Below are positions 1-6,460 of a DNA stretch of 12,128 nt, one piece after another. This DNA is from a candidate division TA06 bacterium. GTDB lineage: Bacteria; Ratteibacteria; UBA8468; MWAK01. Every line of letters begins with the position of its first letter. The stretch's first letter is position 1. The notes beneath the pieces were generated by a model. The model saw only the letters and a program-made list of their open reading frames with translations, was not told the origin of the DNA and made no database searches. Where the stretch lies: contig JAKJFK010000030.1 in NCBI GenBank assembly GCA_022704925.1, forward strand, positions 1 to 12,128, in the 5' to 3' direction. The position numbers and the translations under genes were made by a program.

Positions 1-413
1 AGGTTGCGCGTAGCCGTTGGCGCAATCTCTTCCGCGGGCTTCTCTTCCTCTTCCTCCTTGGCGAAGATACCGCTTTTCTTCAACTTGTCGAGTTCCTGGG
101 CCGCCTGCTTTCCAACTTCGCTCTCCGGATTTCGCTGAATCAATTCCTCCAGAGTGGCGGCCGCCTTCTGGTATTGTTTCTGCGTCCAGTAAGTGACCGC
201 CAGGTTGAAGCGGGCGTCCTCATAATCCGGTTTCAATTCGACCGCTTTTTCAAAGGCGGTCGCCGCCGCCGTATAATTTTTTCCCTCAAAAAACTCGACC
301 CCGGCGACAAAATACTCCTCGGCGCTGGTCTGGGCGCTAACGGAGGCGGTTTTCAAACCAACCAGCAGGCAGGCCGCTGCAATAACCAGCACCGTCAGGA
401 GTAATTTTTTCAT
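1..413 (-). CDS. Exported TPR-repeat protein (C-terminus off window)
   Basis: The first ~137 residues are visible and the frame is still open at the window edge. It starts MKKLLLTVLVIAAACLLVGL, a typical signal peptide (two Lys, then a hydrophobic core) with a likely cleavage site after SVSA near residue 27. Residues ~30-97 form two TPR-like helical hairpins (A-EEYFVAG-EFFEGKNY-AA-AFEKAVELKPDY, then EDARFNLAVTYW-QKQY-KAA-TLEELIQRNPES). An acidic EEEEEE tract near residues 119-125 follows. TPRs are protein-interaction scaffolds, so this is probably an extracytoplasmic adaptor; no partner can be named. It lies 30 nt after the thioredoxin stop, so it is probably cotranscribed with the redox genes. 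The SD is weak (AGGA about 13 nt upstream). The export and TPR calls are firm; the function is open. Confidence 0.8.
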   Translation of the reverse strand, partial: MKKLLLTVLVIAAACLLVGLKTASVSAQTSAEEYFVAGVEFFEGKNYTAAATAFEKAVELKPDYEDARFNLAVTYWTQKQYQKAAATLEELIQRNPESEVGKQAAQELDKLKKSGIFAKEEEEEKPAEEIAPTATRN

Positions 414-443
414 GGATCTATCAGTCCTAAGCCTTGTTTTAAA

Positions 444-764
444 CTATTGTTTCAGGGCGTCCAGCAGCTTGGTGATTCTTTCCTTGGGCGCCACACCGAC
501 CAGGCGCTCCTTCTCTTCACCGTTGATAAAAAGAATCATGGTGGGTATTCCCATGATGCCGAATTTACCGGCCAGATTGGGATTCTCATCCACGTTGACC
601 TTGCCCACCTTTACCTTCCCCTGATACTCCTCCGCCACCTGGGTGATAACCGGCCCCAGCATCTGGCACGGGCCGCACCAGGCCGCCCAGAAATCCACCA
701 GCACCGGGAGGCCACCCTCCTTTACCTCCTGTTCGAAATTATTCTCATCCAGGATTATTTCCAT
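444..764 (-). CDS. trxA: Thioredoxin
   Basis: A 106-residue protein, the usual size of thioredoxin. It has the active site WCGPC (Cys30, Cys33) after VLVDFWAA, and the cis-proline in GIPTM (Pro74) facing the dithiol. It reduces cytosolic protein disulfides using electrons from a thioredoxin reductase, which is not in the window. The frame is open 15 codons further upstream, but the start chosen (MEIILDENNF) has GTGGGGAT about 7 nt upstream and gives the canonical N-terminus; the extension MKPTRSV... is unlike thioredoxins. It follows the TlpA-like gene by about 50 nt and precedes the exported TPR gene. The small trx/TlpA pair suggests shared handling of thiol redox on both sides of the membrane (inference). 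Confidence 0.95.
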   Translation of the reverse strand: MEIILDENNFEQEVKEGGLPVLVDFWAAWCGPCQMLGPVITQVAEEYQGKVKVGKVNVDENPNLAGKFGIMGIPTMILFINGEEKERLVGVAPKERITKLLDALKQ

Positions 765-796
765 AATCGGATCCCCACTGTTTTTAATGACAGATC

Positions 797-816
797 GGGT
801 CGGCTTCACCCGACCC
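797..816 (-). other. Small hairpin between tlpA-like and trxA
   Basis: The 7-bp perfect stem GGGTCGG/CCGACCC (797-803 with 810-816, 6-nt loop) abuts the stop codon of the TlpA-like gene. On the minus strand it is followed by GATCTGTCATTAAAAA, not a U-run. It is therefore better read as a weak attenuator or mRNA-processing hairpin than as a full terminator. Confidence 0.35.
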
Positions 817-1349
817 TATTTCTTCAAAAGCGGTTTCACTTTTCCGATCAACTCCGCCTTGCTCATCGATCCAATCTGCATATGGCGCACAATCCCGGAA
901 GCGTCGATGATGAAGGTGGTCGGGATACTGCGGATGTTGCCGTAGAGAACGGTCAACTTACCCTCGGAATCATCCACCACCGGGTAATTGATTTTATTCT
1001 GGTCGACAAACCGGCGCAGGATCTGCGTCGTGTTGCCAGGCTTACGCTCCAGACCAATACCAATGACCTGAACTTTTTTCCCGTACTCTCGGGTGAACTC
1101 GATGAAATCCGGGATCTCCGCCCGGCAGGGCGGACACCAGGTGGCCCAGAAATTCAGCACCACCACCTTGCCCTTGAAGTTCTTGAGTTCCAGGGCCTTC
1201 CCGTCAATGGTCACGGTCTTGAAATCCGGAGCCTTGCTGCCGGCGTCAAGCCCCTGGACAACCGGGATGAAAAGGGCCCCGAACCAAATCAGCGCCGCAA
1301 ACACGGCCAGCAGGATACCGCCGCCGGCCCATCTTTTCCGATTCGTCAT
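816..1349 (-). CDS. TlpA/ResA-like membrane-anchored thiol-disulfide oxidoreductase
   Basis: A 177-residue protein. A basic N-terminus (MTNRKRW) and one hydrophobic segment at ~9-31 form an uncleaved membrane anchor; the remainder is an AhpC/TSA-type thioredoxin fold outside the membrane. Motifs: GSKAPDF, LKNFKGKVVVLNFWATWCPPC (Cys72, Cys75) and cis-Pro143 in SIPTTF. ResA/TlpA proteins reduce exported disulfides, classically in apocytochrome c maturation. No CcdA or cytochrome gene is visible, so the substrate is unknown. An in-frame TTG at 1376 would overlap the radical SAM stop (TTGA), but the ATG at 1349 has GTGAGG six bases upstream and is preferred. It lies in the fmdB-radical SAM-tlpA-trxA string. 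Confidence 0.88.
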   Translation of the reverse strand: MTNRKRWAGGGILLAVFAALIWFGALFIPVVQGLDAGSKAPDFKTVTIDGKALELKNFKGKVVVLNFWATWCPPCRAEIPDFIEFTREYGKKVQVIGIGLERKPGNTTQILRRFVDQNKINYPVVDDSEGKLTVLYGNIRSIPTTFIIDASGIVRHMQIGSMSKAELIGKVKPLLKK

Positions 1350-1372
1350 CAGCCGCCTCACTTCCGTGCTCG

Positions 1373-2107
1373 TCAACGACTGCGAATGATCACTTCCTTG
1401 AAAAACGGGCTCAATTCCAGGCGCACCCGCTCCAGGCGCTCCTTCTCCCAGGGGCGAGCCCCGCGGAAGGAAGCGTCCATGGTCTCGGCCGGAAAAAAGT
1501 TCTGGACCGCGTAACGGACCGGGAGCGTACCCGCTCGTTCCCGCAGAAAACGGGCTATCTCAAGCAGGTCCGTTTCCTCCGTCAACCCCGGCATAATCGT
1601 GGTACGTAATTCATATTCTAACCTTGAGTTTAAAATTAAGTCAACAGAAGACCCGATCCGTTCCATCAGCGCCCCGGCCTCCTCCAGGGGCAAACCAACC
1701 GCCGGCGCGTATTTTTCAAGGCGAAGAGGCGCCTTGATGTCCATCGCCACGAAATCAACCAGGCCGTCCTTGAAGAGCGCCGCCAGCCGCTCCGGGTTGG
1801 TGCCGTTGGTGTCCAGTTTGACCAGCACCCCTGACTTCTTGACCCGGGCCAGGAAGGCCGCCAACCCGGGCTGAAGCGTCGGTTCGCCGCCGGTAACCAC
1901 CAGACCGTCGACAAAATCGCGCTGCCCGGCCAGAAAATCGAGCACCTCGTCTTCATCAAACCGGGGCAGCCCCGGATCATTCAAAACCAGTTCCTTGTTA
2001 TAGCAGATAGGACAACGCAGGTTGCAGACCGGCGTCCAGACCACCGCCGCTACCCGCCCGGGAAAATCCAGGAACGAGGTCTTCAGAAACCCGCGTATCG
2101 GCATCAT
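1373..2107 (-). CDS. Radical SAM protein, anaerobic ribonucleotide reductase activase (NrdG2)-like
   Basis: A 244-residue protein. The CX3CX2C cluster motif VCNLRCPIC (Cys28, Cys32, Cys35) binds the [4Fe-4S] that cleaves SAM. GGEPT at 73-77 is the SAM-binding GGE motif. The opening IRGFLKTSFLDFPGRVAAVVW is typical of the 'anaerobic ribonucleoside-triphosphate reductase activating protein' group. Members are predicted to install a glycyl radical on a partner; no NrdD or other glycyl radical enzyme is in the window, so the partner is unproven. The two ATGs in tandem overlap the fmdB stop (ATGA at 2104-2107). There is no good SD, which implies translational coupling. Family confidence is high; specific substrate confidence is low. 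Confidence 0.87.
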   Translation of the reverse strand: MMPIRGFLKTSFLDFPGRVAAVVWTPVCNLRCPICYNKELVLNDPGLPRFDEDEVLDFLAGQRDFVDGLVVTGGEPTLQPGLAAFLARVKKSGVLVKLDTNGTNPERLAALFKDGLVDFVAMDIKAPLRLEKYAPAVGLPLEEAGALMERIGSSVDLILNSRLEYELRTTIMPGLTEETDLLEIARFLRERAGTLPVRYAVQNFFPAETMDASFRGARPWEKERLERVRLELSPFFKEVIIRSR

Positions 2108-2328
2108 TTATGGCTGTGGCAACTGCCGCAGGCGCCGGAACTGCAGCCGGCGCAGGAAGAACCGGCTGAAGCGGACGCGCCGGAACCCCGGCCGATCGCA
2201 AACGAGGCAAACTCCTTGTTGAGTCTCCCCCCGCACTGAAGGCACTTCTCCGGCTCGTCGGCGGCGCTGCGAACCAGGATCTCGAGGCGTTCCTCACACT
2301 CCCGGCAACGATAGCAGAAGATGGGCAT
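2104..2328 (-). CDS. FmdB-family zinc ribbon protein with Cys-rich tail
   Basis: A 74-residue protein opening MPIFCYRCREC with CxxC pairs at 8/11 and 29/32 (KCLQCGG), the FmdB-type (CxxC_CxxC_SSSS) zinc ribbon. The second half is a Gly/Ser/Ala linker followed by SSCAGCSSGACGSCHSHK, which adds Cys59, Cys62, Cys67, Cys70 and two His: a second potential metal-binding cluster. The role of the family is poorly defined (putative regulatory or metal-binding). A good SD (GGAAAGGA, 5 nt spacer) precedes the ATG. It heads the overlapping string with the radical SAM gene, suggesting a linked function such as metal or cluster handling (inference). Confidence 0.85.
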   Translation of the reverse strand: MPIFCYRCRECEERLEILVRSAADEPEKCLQCGGRLNKEFASFAIGRGSGASASAGSSCAGCSSGACGSCHSHK

Positions 2329-2345
2329 GTATCCTTTCCGTCGTG

Positions 2346-2395
2346 AAAAAGTGAAGGGGGGAGGGTACCCTCAAAAGAGGGCGGCGCCTCCCCCC
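2346..2395 (-). terminator. Hairpin downstream of hsp20, probable terminator
   Basis: The 9-bp stem GGGGGGAGG/CCTCCCCCC (2356-2364 with 2387-2395) contains an inner hairpin CCCTC-AAAA-GAGGG. On the minus strand it is followed by TTCACTTTTTC, a modest U-tract. It lies 17 nt beyond the hsp20 stop and before the fmdB ribosome site, so it probably separates the sigma/hsp20 unit from the fmdB unit. Confidence 0.6.
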
Positions 2396-2411
2396 TCTTA
2401 AGTTCCGGGCT

Positions 2412-2870
2412 TCACTCCACCTTGACCTTGACCTCTTTCGCCGGAGCCTCCTTGATCTTGGGCAGCGTGATGGTCAGGATCCCATTGCGGTAGGTGGCGG
2501 ATACCTTGTCGGCTTCAACCTCCGCCGGAAGCGGAACTTCCCGCCGGAAGGCCCCGGTCCGCACTTCGCGAACGTAGTAGTTGCAGCCTTCCTTTTCGAC
2601 ATCCTCCTCAGTCCGGCCGCTGATCACCAGGAGATCACCGGTCACCTTTACCTCCAGGTTGTTCCGGTCAATCCCCGGGATAACGGCCTTGACTATCAGA
2701 CGGTCGCGGGCGTCAATCAAGTCAACCGCCGGCGCCCAGAGGCTGTCAACCCAACGGTTGGGCAGACCGCGGAAGAAGCGTTCGAAGACACGATCAAATT
2801 CGTCGCGTATCGAGTCCAGATCCCGCATCGGCTCTCTGGCCGCCAGGCCGCGCCTTTCACGATTCTCCAT
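2412..2870 (-). CDS. hsp20: Small heat-shock protein, Hsp20/alpha-crystallin family (internal start)
   Basis: A 152-residue protein when started at the internal ATG (MENRERRGLA). The alpha-crystallin domain is at ~45-138: WAPAVDLIDARDRLIVKAVI, then GDLLVISGRTEED, and the diagnostic A-YRNGILTITLPK near the end. A short V-K-V tail may serve as the C-terminal anchoring motif. Small Hsps are ATP-independent holdases that form oligomers in the cytoplasm. AAAGGAGGTGA lies 5 nt before this ATG, one of the best SDs in the window, and the length matches the family, so an independent product is likely. The same frame also reads through from the upstream anti-sigma domain with no stop (see the longer entry). 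Location behind an ECF sigma factor suggests stress-inducible expression. Confidence 0.9.
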   Translation of the reverse strand: MENRERRGLAAREPMRDLDSIRDEFDRVFERFFRGLPNRWVDSLWAPAVDLIDARDRLIVKAVIPGIDRNNLEVKVTGDLLVISGRTEEDVEKEGCNYYVREVRTGAFRREVPLPAEVEADKVSATYRNGILTITLPKIKEAPAKEVKVKVE

Positions 2871-3176
2871 GCCGGTCACCTCCTTTCTTTGCATCTGTCT
2901 CTTCGTGATAATTAGATGAACCTTCCGGCCCGGAGGTTTCAATCCGCCCTGGATTCGGTCCATGATGGCCCGATGAACTTCGCCGGGAACCGGCAGCAGG
3001 GGCAATTCCCGGCAGAGGTCCACCGTAAGGCGGAAGGTGTTGAAGGCCGCCCGGCAATCCTGGCATTGTTTCAAATGATCTCGGAAAAACTGTTGCTCGG
3101 TTTCTCCGAGTTCTCCGCCCAGGTAGGCTGAAAAGGACGACCAGCAGCGATGACACTTGATGATCAGCATTTTCAT
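2412..3176 (-). CDS. Anti-sigma zinc-finger (ZAS/zf-HC2) domain continuous with Hsp20
   Basis: A 254-codon open frame. Residues 1-~50 match the zinc-binding anti-sigma domain: KCHRCW, then AYLGGELGETE, then HLKQCQDC, the HX3CX2C signature with an N-terminal Cys. There is no membrane segment, so it is a soluble ZAS protein, expected to hold the ECF sigma factor inactive and release it on a redox or stress cue. Its ATG overlaps the sigma stop (ATGA at 3173-3176), the standard sigma/anti-sigma arrangement. Instead of ending near residue 90-100, the frame continues through a strong SD into Hsp20 (residue 103 is the Hsp20 start Met). It could be a true 254-aa fusion made alongside free Hsp20, or the result of a lost anti-sigma stop. 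The domain calls are firm; the existence of the fused protein is inferred. Confidence 0.75.
   Translation of the reverse strand: MKMLIIKCHRCWSSFSAYLGGELGETEQQFFRDHLKQCQDCRAAFNTFRLTVDLCRELPLLPVPGEVHRAIMDRIQGGLKPPGRKVHLIITKRQMQRKEVTGMENRERRGLAAREPMRDLDSIRDEFDRVFERFFRGLPNRWVDSLWAPAVDLIDARDRLIVKAVIPGIDRNNLEVKVTGDLLVISGRTEEDVEKEGCNYYVREVRTGAFRREVPLPAEVEADKVSATYRNGILTITLPKIKEAPAKEVKVKVE
2876..2886 (-). promoter_or_regulatory. Strong internal ribosome binding site for hsp20
   Basis: AAAGGAGGTGA on the minus strand, 5 nt before the ATG at 2870, is an almost complete anti-SD complement. It lies inside the longer open frame and decides the hsp20 start. Confidence 0.85.
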
Positions 3177-3808
3177 TTCTTTAGATGCCCGATGTGATCG
3201 GCAAGTTTCTCCCGGAGCAGGAGCCGGCTCCGGTGCAGCCGGGTCTTGACGGCCGGCTCGCTTATCTTGAGAATCCGGCTTATTTCCCGGACCGACAGGT
3301 TGTCTATTTCATACAGAATAAATGGGACCCGATAGGTGGATGGCAGACCGGCAATTCCATCTTCCAGAACCTTGCGCAACTCGACCCTGGCAAAATGAGT
3401 GGCCGGATTGTGGGAAGCGTCCTCGATCTCGAACTCCTTCTCCTCCTGATCCTTCTGCCGGTTAATCATGGCTTCCAGCGAAAAGGGAGCCCGTTTCCCC
3501 CGCCGAAGTTTCATCAGACAAAGGTTGGCGGCAATGCGGTAGAACCAGGTTCCGAAGCCTGACCGGGACTTGAAGGAAGGCAGGGCCTGGTAGGCCTTCA
3601 AAGCCGCTTCCTGGAGGATGTCGTCGGCGTCGGCCCGGTTGTGCAGCATCCGATAGGCGAGGTTATAGATCATCACCTCGTACTTGCGCAGAAGCGATTC
3701 AAAGGCCGCCTGGTCACCCTGCTTGGCTCGACTGACCAGTTCCGCCTCGCTGACCGTTTCGGCCGGAAACTCCGGGCTGTCCTTAGTGTCTTTAACGTCG
3801 TCCGCCAT
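3173..3808 (-). CDS. ECF-type RNA polymerase sigma factor
   Basis: A 211-residue protein, normal for group 4 (ECF) sigma factors. Sigma-2 is at ~35-106, with AFESLLRKYEVMIYNLAYRML, DADDILQEAALKAY and GFGTWFYRIAANLC (core binding and -10 recognition). Sigma-4 is at ~145-200, with GLPSTYRVPFILYEIDNLSVREISRIL and the helix-turn-helix KISEPAVKTRLHRSR (-35 recognition). A charged linker and an acidic N-terminus of ~20 residues are present; there is no sigma-3. The stop overlaps the anti-sigma ATG. With the ZAS domain and hsp20 behind it, this is probably an autoregulated stress-response unit of the SigW/RpoE type. Its promoter could not be placed: the 70 bases upstream hold the tRNA-derived inverted repeat. 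The start ATG has only a weak SD (TGGAAAC). Confidence 0.93.
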   Translation of the reverse strand: MADDVKDTKDSPEFPAETVSEAELVSRAKQGDQAAFESLLRKYEVMIYNLAYRMLHNRADADDILQEAALKAYQALPSFKSRSGFGTWFYRIAANLCLMKLRRGKRAPFSLEAMINRQKDQEEKEFEIEDASHNPATHFARVELRKVLEDGIAGLPSTYRVPFILYEIDNLSVREISRILKISEPAVKTRLHRSRLLLREKLADHIGHLKK

Positions 3809-3857
3809 GTTTCCAGGTGAAAAATTTTGCCGGTCCGTTCCTCAATCCGTTAATGGG

Positions 3858-4126
<269 letters not shown>

Positions 4127-4151
4127 TCTGGCAGCCGGCAAAATCTGCCGT

Positions 4152-4174
4152 CTGAGCTACGCCCCGAAACGCAA
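4152..4174 (-). pseudogene. tRNA 5' fragment (acceptor plus start of D-arm)
   Basis: Read on the minus strand, this carries GCGTTTCGGGGCGTAGCTCAG, the 5' flank and first ~16 bases of tRNA-Pro. 22 bp (4152-4173) are identical to 3943-3964 and to 8944-8965. After the D-stem start the sequence leaves the tRNA and makes a CGGCA/TGCCG hairpin, so no cloverleaf is possible. It is a tRNA remnant in direct orientation to the intact gene. Confidence 0.8.
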
Positions 4175-4223
4175 TCTTTCTATTTTCAAGAACCGCTTTT
4201 GTTTTTCCCTCTTTCCCCCTTAA

Positions 4224-4399
4224 GCGGCGGCCTTCGGTGAGCGGCGTCGCGTAGTCCGGGTGCAAAACAAGCGAAACGAGGGAATGAGTATCCGAGGCGC
4301 GGCCCGCCTTATCAGGGCCGCGAACACGGAGAGCCCTCGTTCCCGAGTCGCGTAGCTTTTGCCCCGGACGCAGAGTGGACGCGAACCGAAGACCGCCGC
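4224..4399. repeat. 176-bp imperfect inverted repeat with nested stems
   Basis: Nested pairs, outside to inside: 4224-4238 with 4385-4399 (14 of 15); 4244-4248 with 4378-4382 (5 bp); 4254-4267 with 4357-4369 (13 bp, one bulge); 4275-4282 with 4334-4341 (AACGAGGG/CCCTCGTT); 4298-4305 with 4315-4322 (CGCGGCCC/GGGCCGCG, 9-nt loop). An alternative pairing is 4344-4352 with 4402-4410. It could be a structured RNA, a cruciform, or the joined ends of an element. No coding content is recognised. Confidence 0.75.
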
Positions 4400-4605
4400 G
4401 CCGCGACTCGCCTCGTTCCGGGCCCTCGGCTTCAAGGGAAAAGATAAAATAATCACGCCTGCGCAAAAAGACGGCTGCCTCACTGAAAAACATTCAAAAC
4501 CTATTGTTTTTCAATGATTATTGTACCATAAAACAGGGTCGGACCGGGCGTTGACAAGACAAAAACAATCCCTGGCGGCGGCAAGAAAGTTGCCCGGATC
4601 GAACC

Positions 4606-5458
4606 CTAAACAAATTGACGGGGATCGGCCTTATCCAGCACCTGGAGCGTACGCGGCTGGTTCAAAAGGGCAATAATGCTCTTCGGATCCTCGTTGATCG
4701 ACACCCGGGGCGGGTTCTCCTCGTCACTCCGGAAGACCGTCACGCGCCGATAGGGCGGCGGCATCTTGACCACGCTGAAACGCTCACCCCGGACCAGTCT
4801 TTCTCCCGCCCGGCCGGCGGCCGTCCTGATGGCCGTCCGGGCCGCCTCCACCCCGATGTGGACGGCCGCCAGCGTATGCCGGGCATAAGCCCTGGTCGGC
4901 AGGTGATATCCGGAGTCCCTGTTTAAACCATGCTTGACAGCCGCCGTCTCCAACCCCGGGGCCAGCGCCTGGGCCTCCTCGGTAAAGGCCCGGTCGCCGC
5001 TGCCGAAGATTACCGGCAATCCCAGTTCCCCGGCGCAGAGGGCCAGGACGCCGAACTCGCCGAGGGGTATGCCGTTGATCGAGTCCTCGCATACCGCGAT
5101 CGTCCCGGTATGGGCCAGGTGGGCAAAAAGGCTGCCGCTCCTGGCGTGCTGACCCACCCAGGCAACCGCGTCGAACTTTCCGGAATTCATCAGAAAAGGG
5201 TAGGGGGGGGCGGTTCCAGTTCCGGGCCAGTGACGCCGCCGGGTGAAGCCTGCGAAGATCGATCGCCCCGCACCCGTGGCCATCCGCCACCAGGATTTCC
5301 CGGGCCCCGGCCGCCAGGAACCCCTCCACGGCCGCATTCACCTCACCGGTAAGCAGCTCCCGGGCGGCCTCGTAATAGCGGCCTTCCGGACCGCACCAGT
5401 TATCGAAATCGGTCACACCGCAAACACCTTCAAGATCGGTCATGATATAAATCCGCAT
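4606..5458 (-). pseudogene. dppA: D-aminopeptidase DppA (peptidase M55) with a frameshift in a C8 tract
   Basis: M55 zinc peptidases release N-terminal D-amino acids from small peptides. The start MRIYIMTDLEGVCG has GGGGAGGT just upstream; the first frame holds metal ligands Asp8 and Glu10 (DLEG) and His61 (VADGHG). It runs to ...NWNRPP, where eight C's (G run 5203-5210) put the rest of the protein one frame away: PYPFLMNSGKFDAVAWVGQHA. Seven C's would join the halves into a 283-residue protein carrying His104, the catalytic His of FAHLAHTGT (~113-116) and Glu134, close to their spacing in Bacillus DppA (8, 10, 60, 104, 115, 133). The second half ends at 4606. It is therefore either a one-base homopolymer error, a phase-variable or slippage-read tract, or an early pseudogene. 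Otherwise it looks intact. Confidence 0.85.
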
Positions 5459-5500
5459 TAAAACCTCCCCGGGATTATTTGAAACCCTCAAACCGACGCC

Positions 5501-5529
5501 TTGCGTTATCGTTTATGGTATCATATCAA
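5501..5529 (+). promoter_or_regulatory. Candidate promoter for thymidylate synthase/miaA
   Basis: TTGCGT (5501-5506), a 17-bp spacer, then TATCAA (5524-5529), in the divergent gap between dppA and thyA. It is followed by a GGCGGT/ACCGCC hairpin (5534-5550) near the expected mRNA 5' end. The -10 is a moderate match only. Confidence 0.4.
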
Positions 5530-5587
5530 TAAAGGCGGTGAGAAACCGCCCCAACCGGGCATCAAAAAATTCATAGCGGAGAGTCCA

Positions 5588-6460
5588 ATGGGAGCACCGG
5601 TCCTGTTCGTGGAAGGGGAGGGGATTGCCGAGGTCTGGGAAAAGAGCCTGGTCCTGCTCTGGGAGCGGGGAACCCGGATCAAAACCGAGTATGACTCTCC
5701 AAAGGACCCGCCGGCTCGTGACGCGGCCATGACCATGGTGGTGCGCAATCCATTTGCGGAACCCCGCATCCACCTCGGATTCTGCGGCGGCATTGAGGAC
5801 CTGGAGAAATACCGGCAGGAGGTCGTGGATGGAGTTCATGATCACTGGATCGCGCCGGAAGCCGGCAAGTGGACCTATACCTACCATGAACGACTGAGCG
5901 CCTACCTGGTTACCGACAACCTGGCCAAACGCGACCCGGCCCGGCTTCCCTTTCAGCCGGTCAACCAGCTTGAATACATAGCGGCCAAGCTGACCTCCCG
6001 GCCATTCTCGAGACGGGCCCAGGCCATCACCTGGATGCCGCTGGTCGACCCGGGTACCGACGATCCGCCCTGCCTTCAGCGTGTCTGGTGCCGGCTCTTC
6101 CCGGAGGCTGGCAACGGCTACTCCCTTCAGATGCACACCCACTGGCGCAGCCGGGATGCCTACCGGGCGGCCTACATGAACATGTACGGTCTGACCGAAC
6201 TCCAAAGAAAACTGGCCGAAGAGATCGGCCGCCGGATCGAATCGCCGGTTTCGATCGGCGCCTACGTCGATTTCACCGACTCCTACCATATCTACGGTTC
6301 CAGTTTCGGGGACTTTGAAAACCGGTTCCTGAAACTTTACCGGGACCGGGAATTTCACAGCCCGGAAACAGGCCGGGGCCGGACCCTGAGAAGCGATGAC
6401 CCGGCCGTGGCCGCCGGCATTGAATACGGAAAAAAACTGCTTGAAATGGAAGGGCGTTGA
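5588..6460 (+). CDS. thyA: Thymidylate synthase (ThyA-type)
   Basis: A 290-residue protein. It methylates dUMP to dTMP with methylene-tetrahydrofolate. Motifs in order: RRAQAITWMP (142-151; dUMP-phosphate arginines), DDPPCLQRVWCRLF with catalytic Cys162, HWRSRDAYRAAYMNMYG (~185-201; the RSxD...N equivalent of QRSxD...PFN) and DSYHIYG (~231-237; nucleotide-binding His/Tyr). It is a divergent branch (PCLQ rather than PCH), like the thymidylate synthases of several anaerobes and archaea, and slightly longer than E. coli ThyA. The frame is open from a TTG at 5501, but ATG 5588 has GGAGAG about 5 nt upstream and a sensible N-terminus, so it is chosen. The 3' end overlaps miaA. Confidence 0.9.
   Translation: MGAPVLFVEGEGIAEVWEKSLVLLWERGTRIKTEYDSPKDPPARDAAMTMVVRNPFAEPRIHLGFCGGIEDLEKYRQEVVDGVHDHWIAPEAGKWTYTYHERLSAYLVTDNLAKRDPARLPFQPVNQLEYIAAKLTSRPFSRRAQAITWMPLVDPGTDDPPCLQRVWCRLFPEAGNGYSLQMHTHWRSRDAYRAAYMNMYGLTELQRKLAEEIGRRIESPVSIGAYVDFTDSYHIYGSSFGDFENRFLKLYRDREFHSPETGRGRTLRSDDPAVAAGIEYGKKLLEMEGR

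Noticed and set aside
447-1514. 355-codon plus-strand frame antisense to trxA and the TlpA-like gene
   Set aside because: Shadow of two confident redox genes; composition is typical of antisense frames in GC-rich DNA.
5203-5210. Programmed ribosomal frameshifting in dppA
   Set aside because: No stimulatory structure or SD was identified and DppA is not known for it. A length change of the C tract explains the data more simply.
5534-5587. Riboswitch (folate type) in the thyA leader
   Set aside because: Only one 6-bp hairpin is evident; none of the conserved core expected of a THF riboswitch was recognised.
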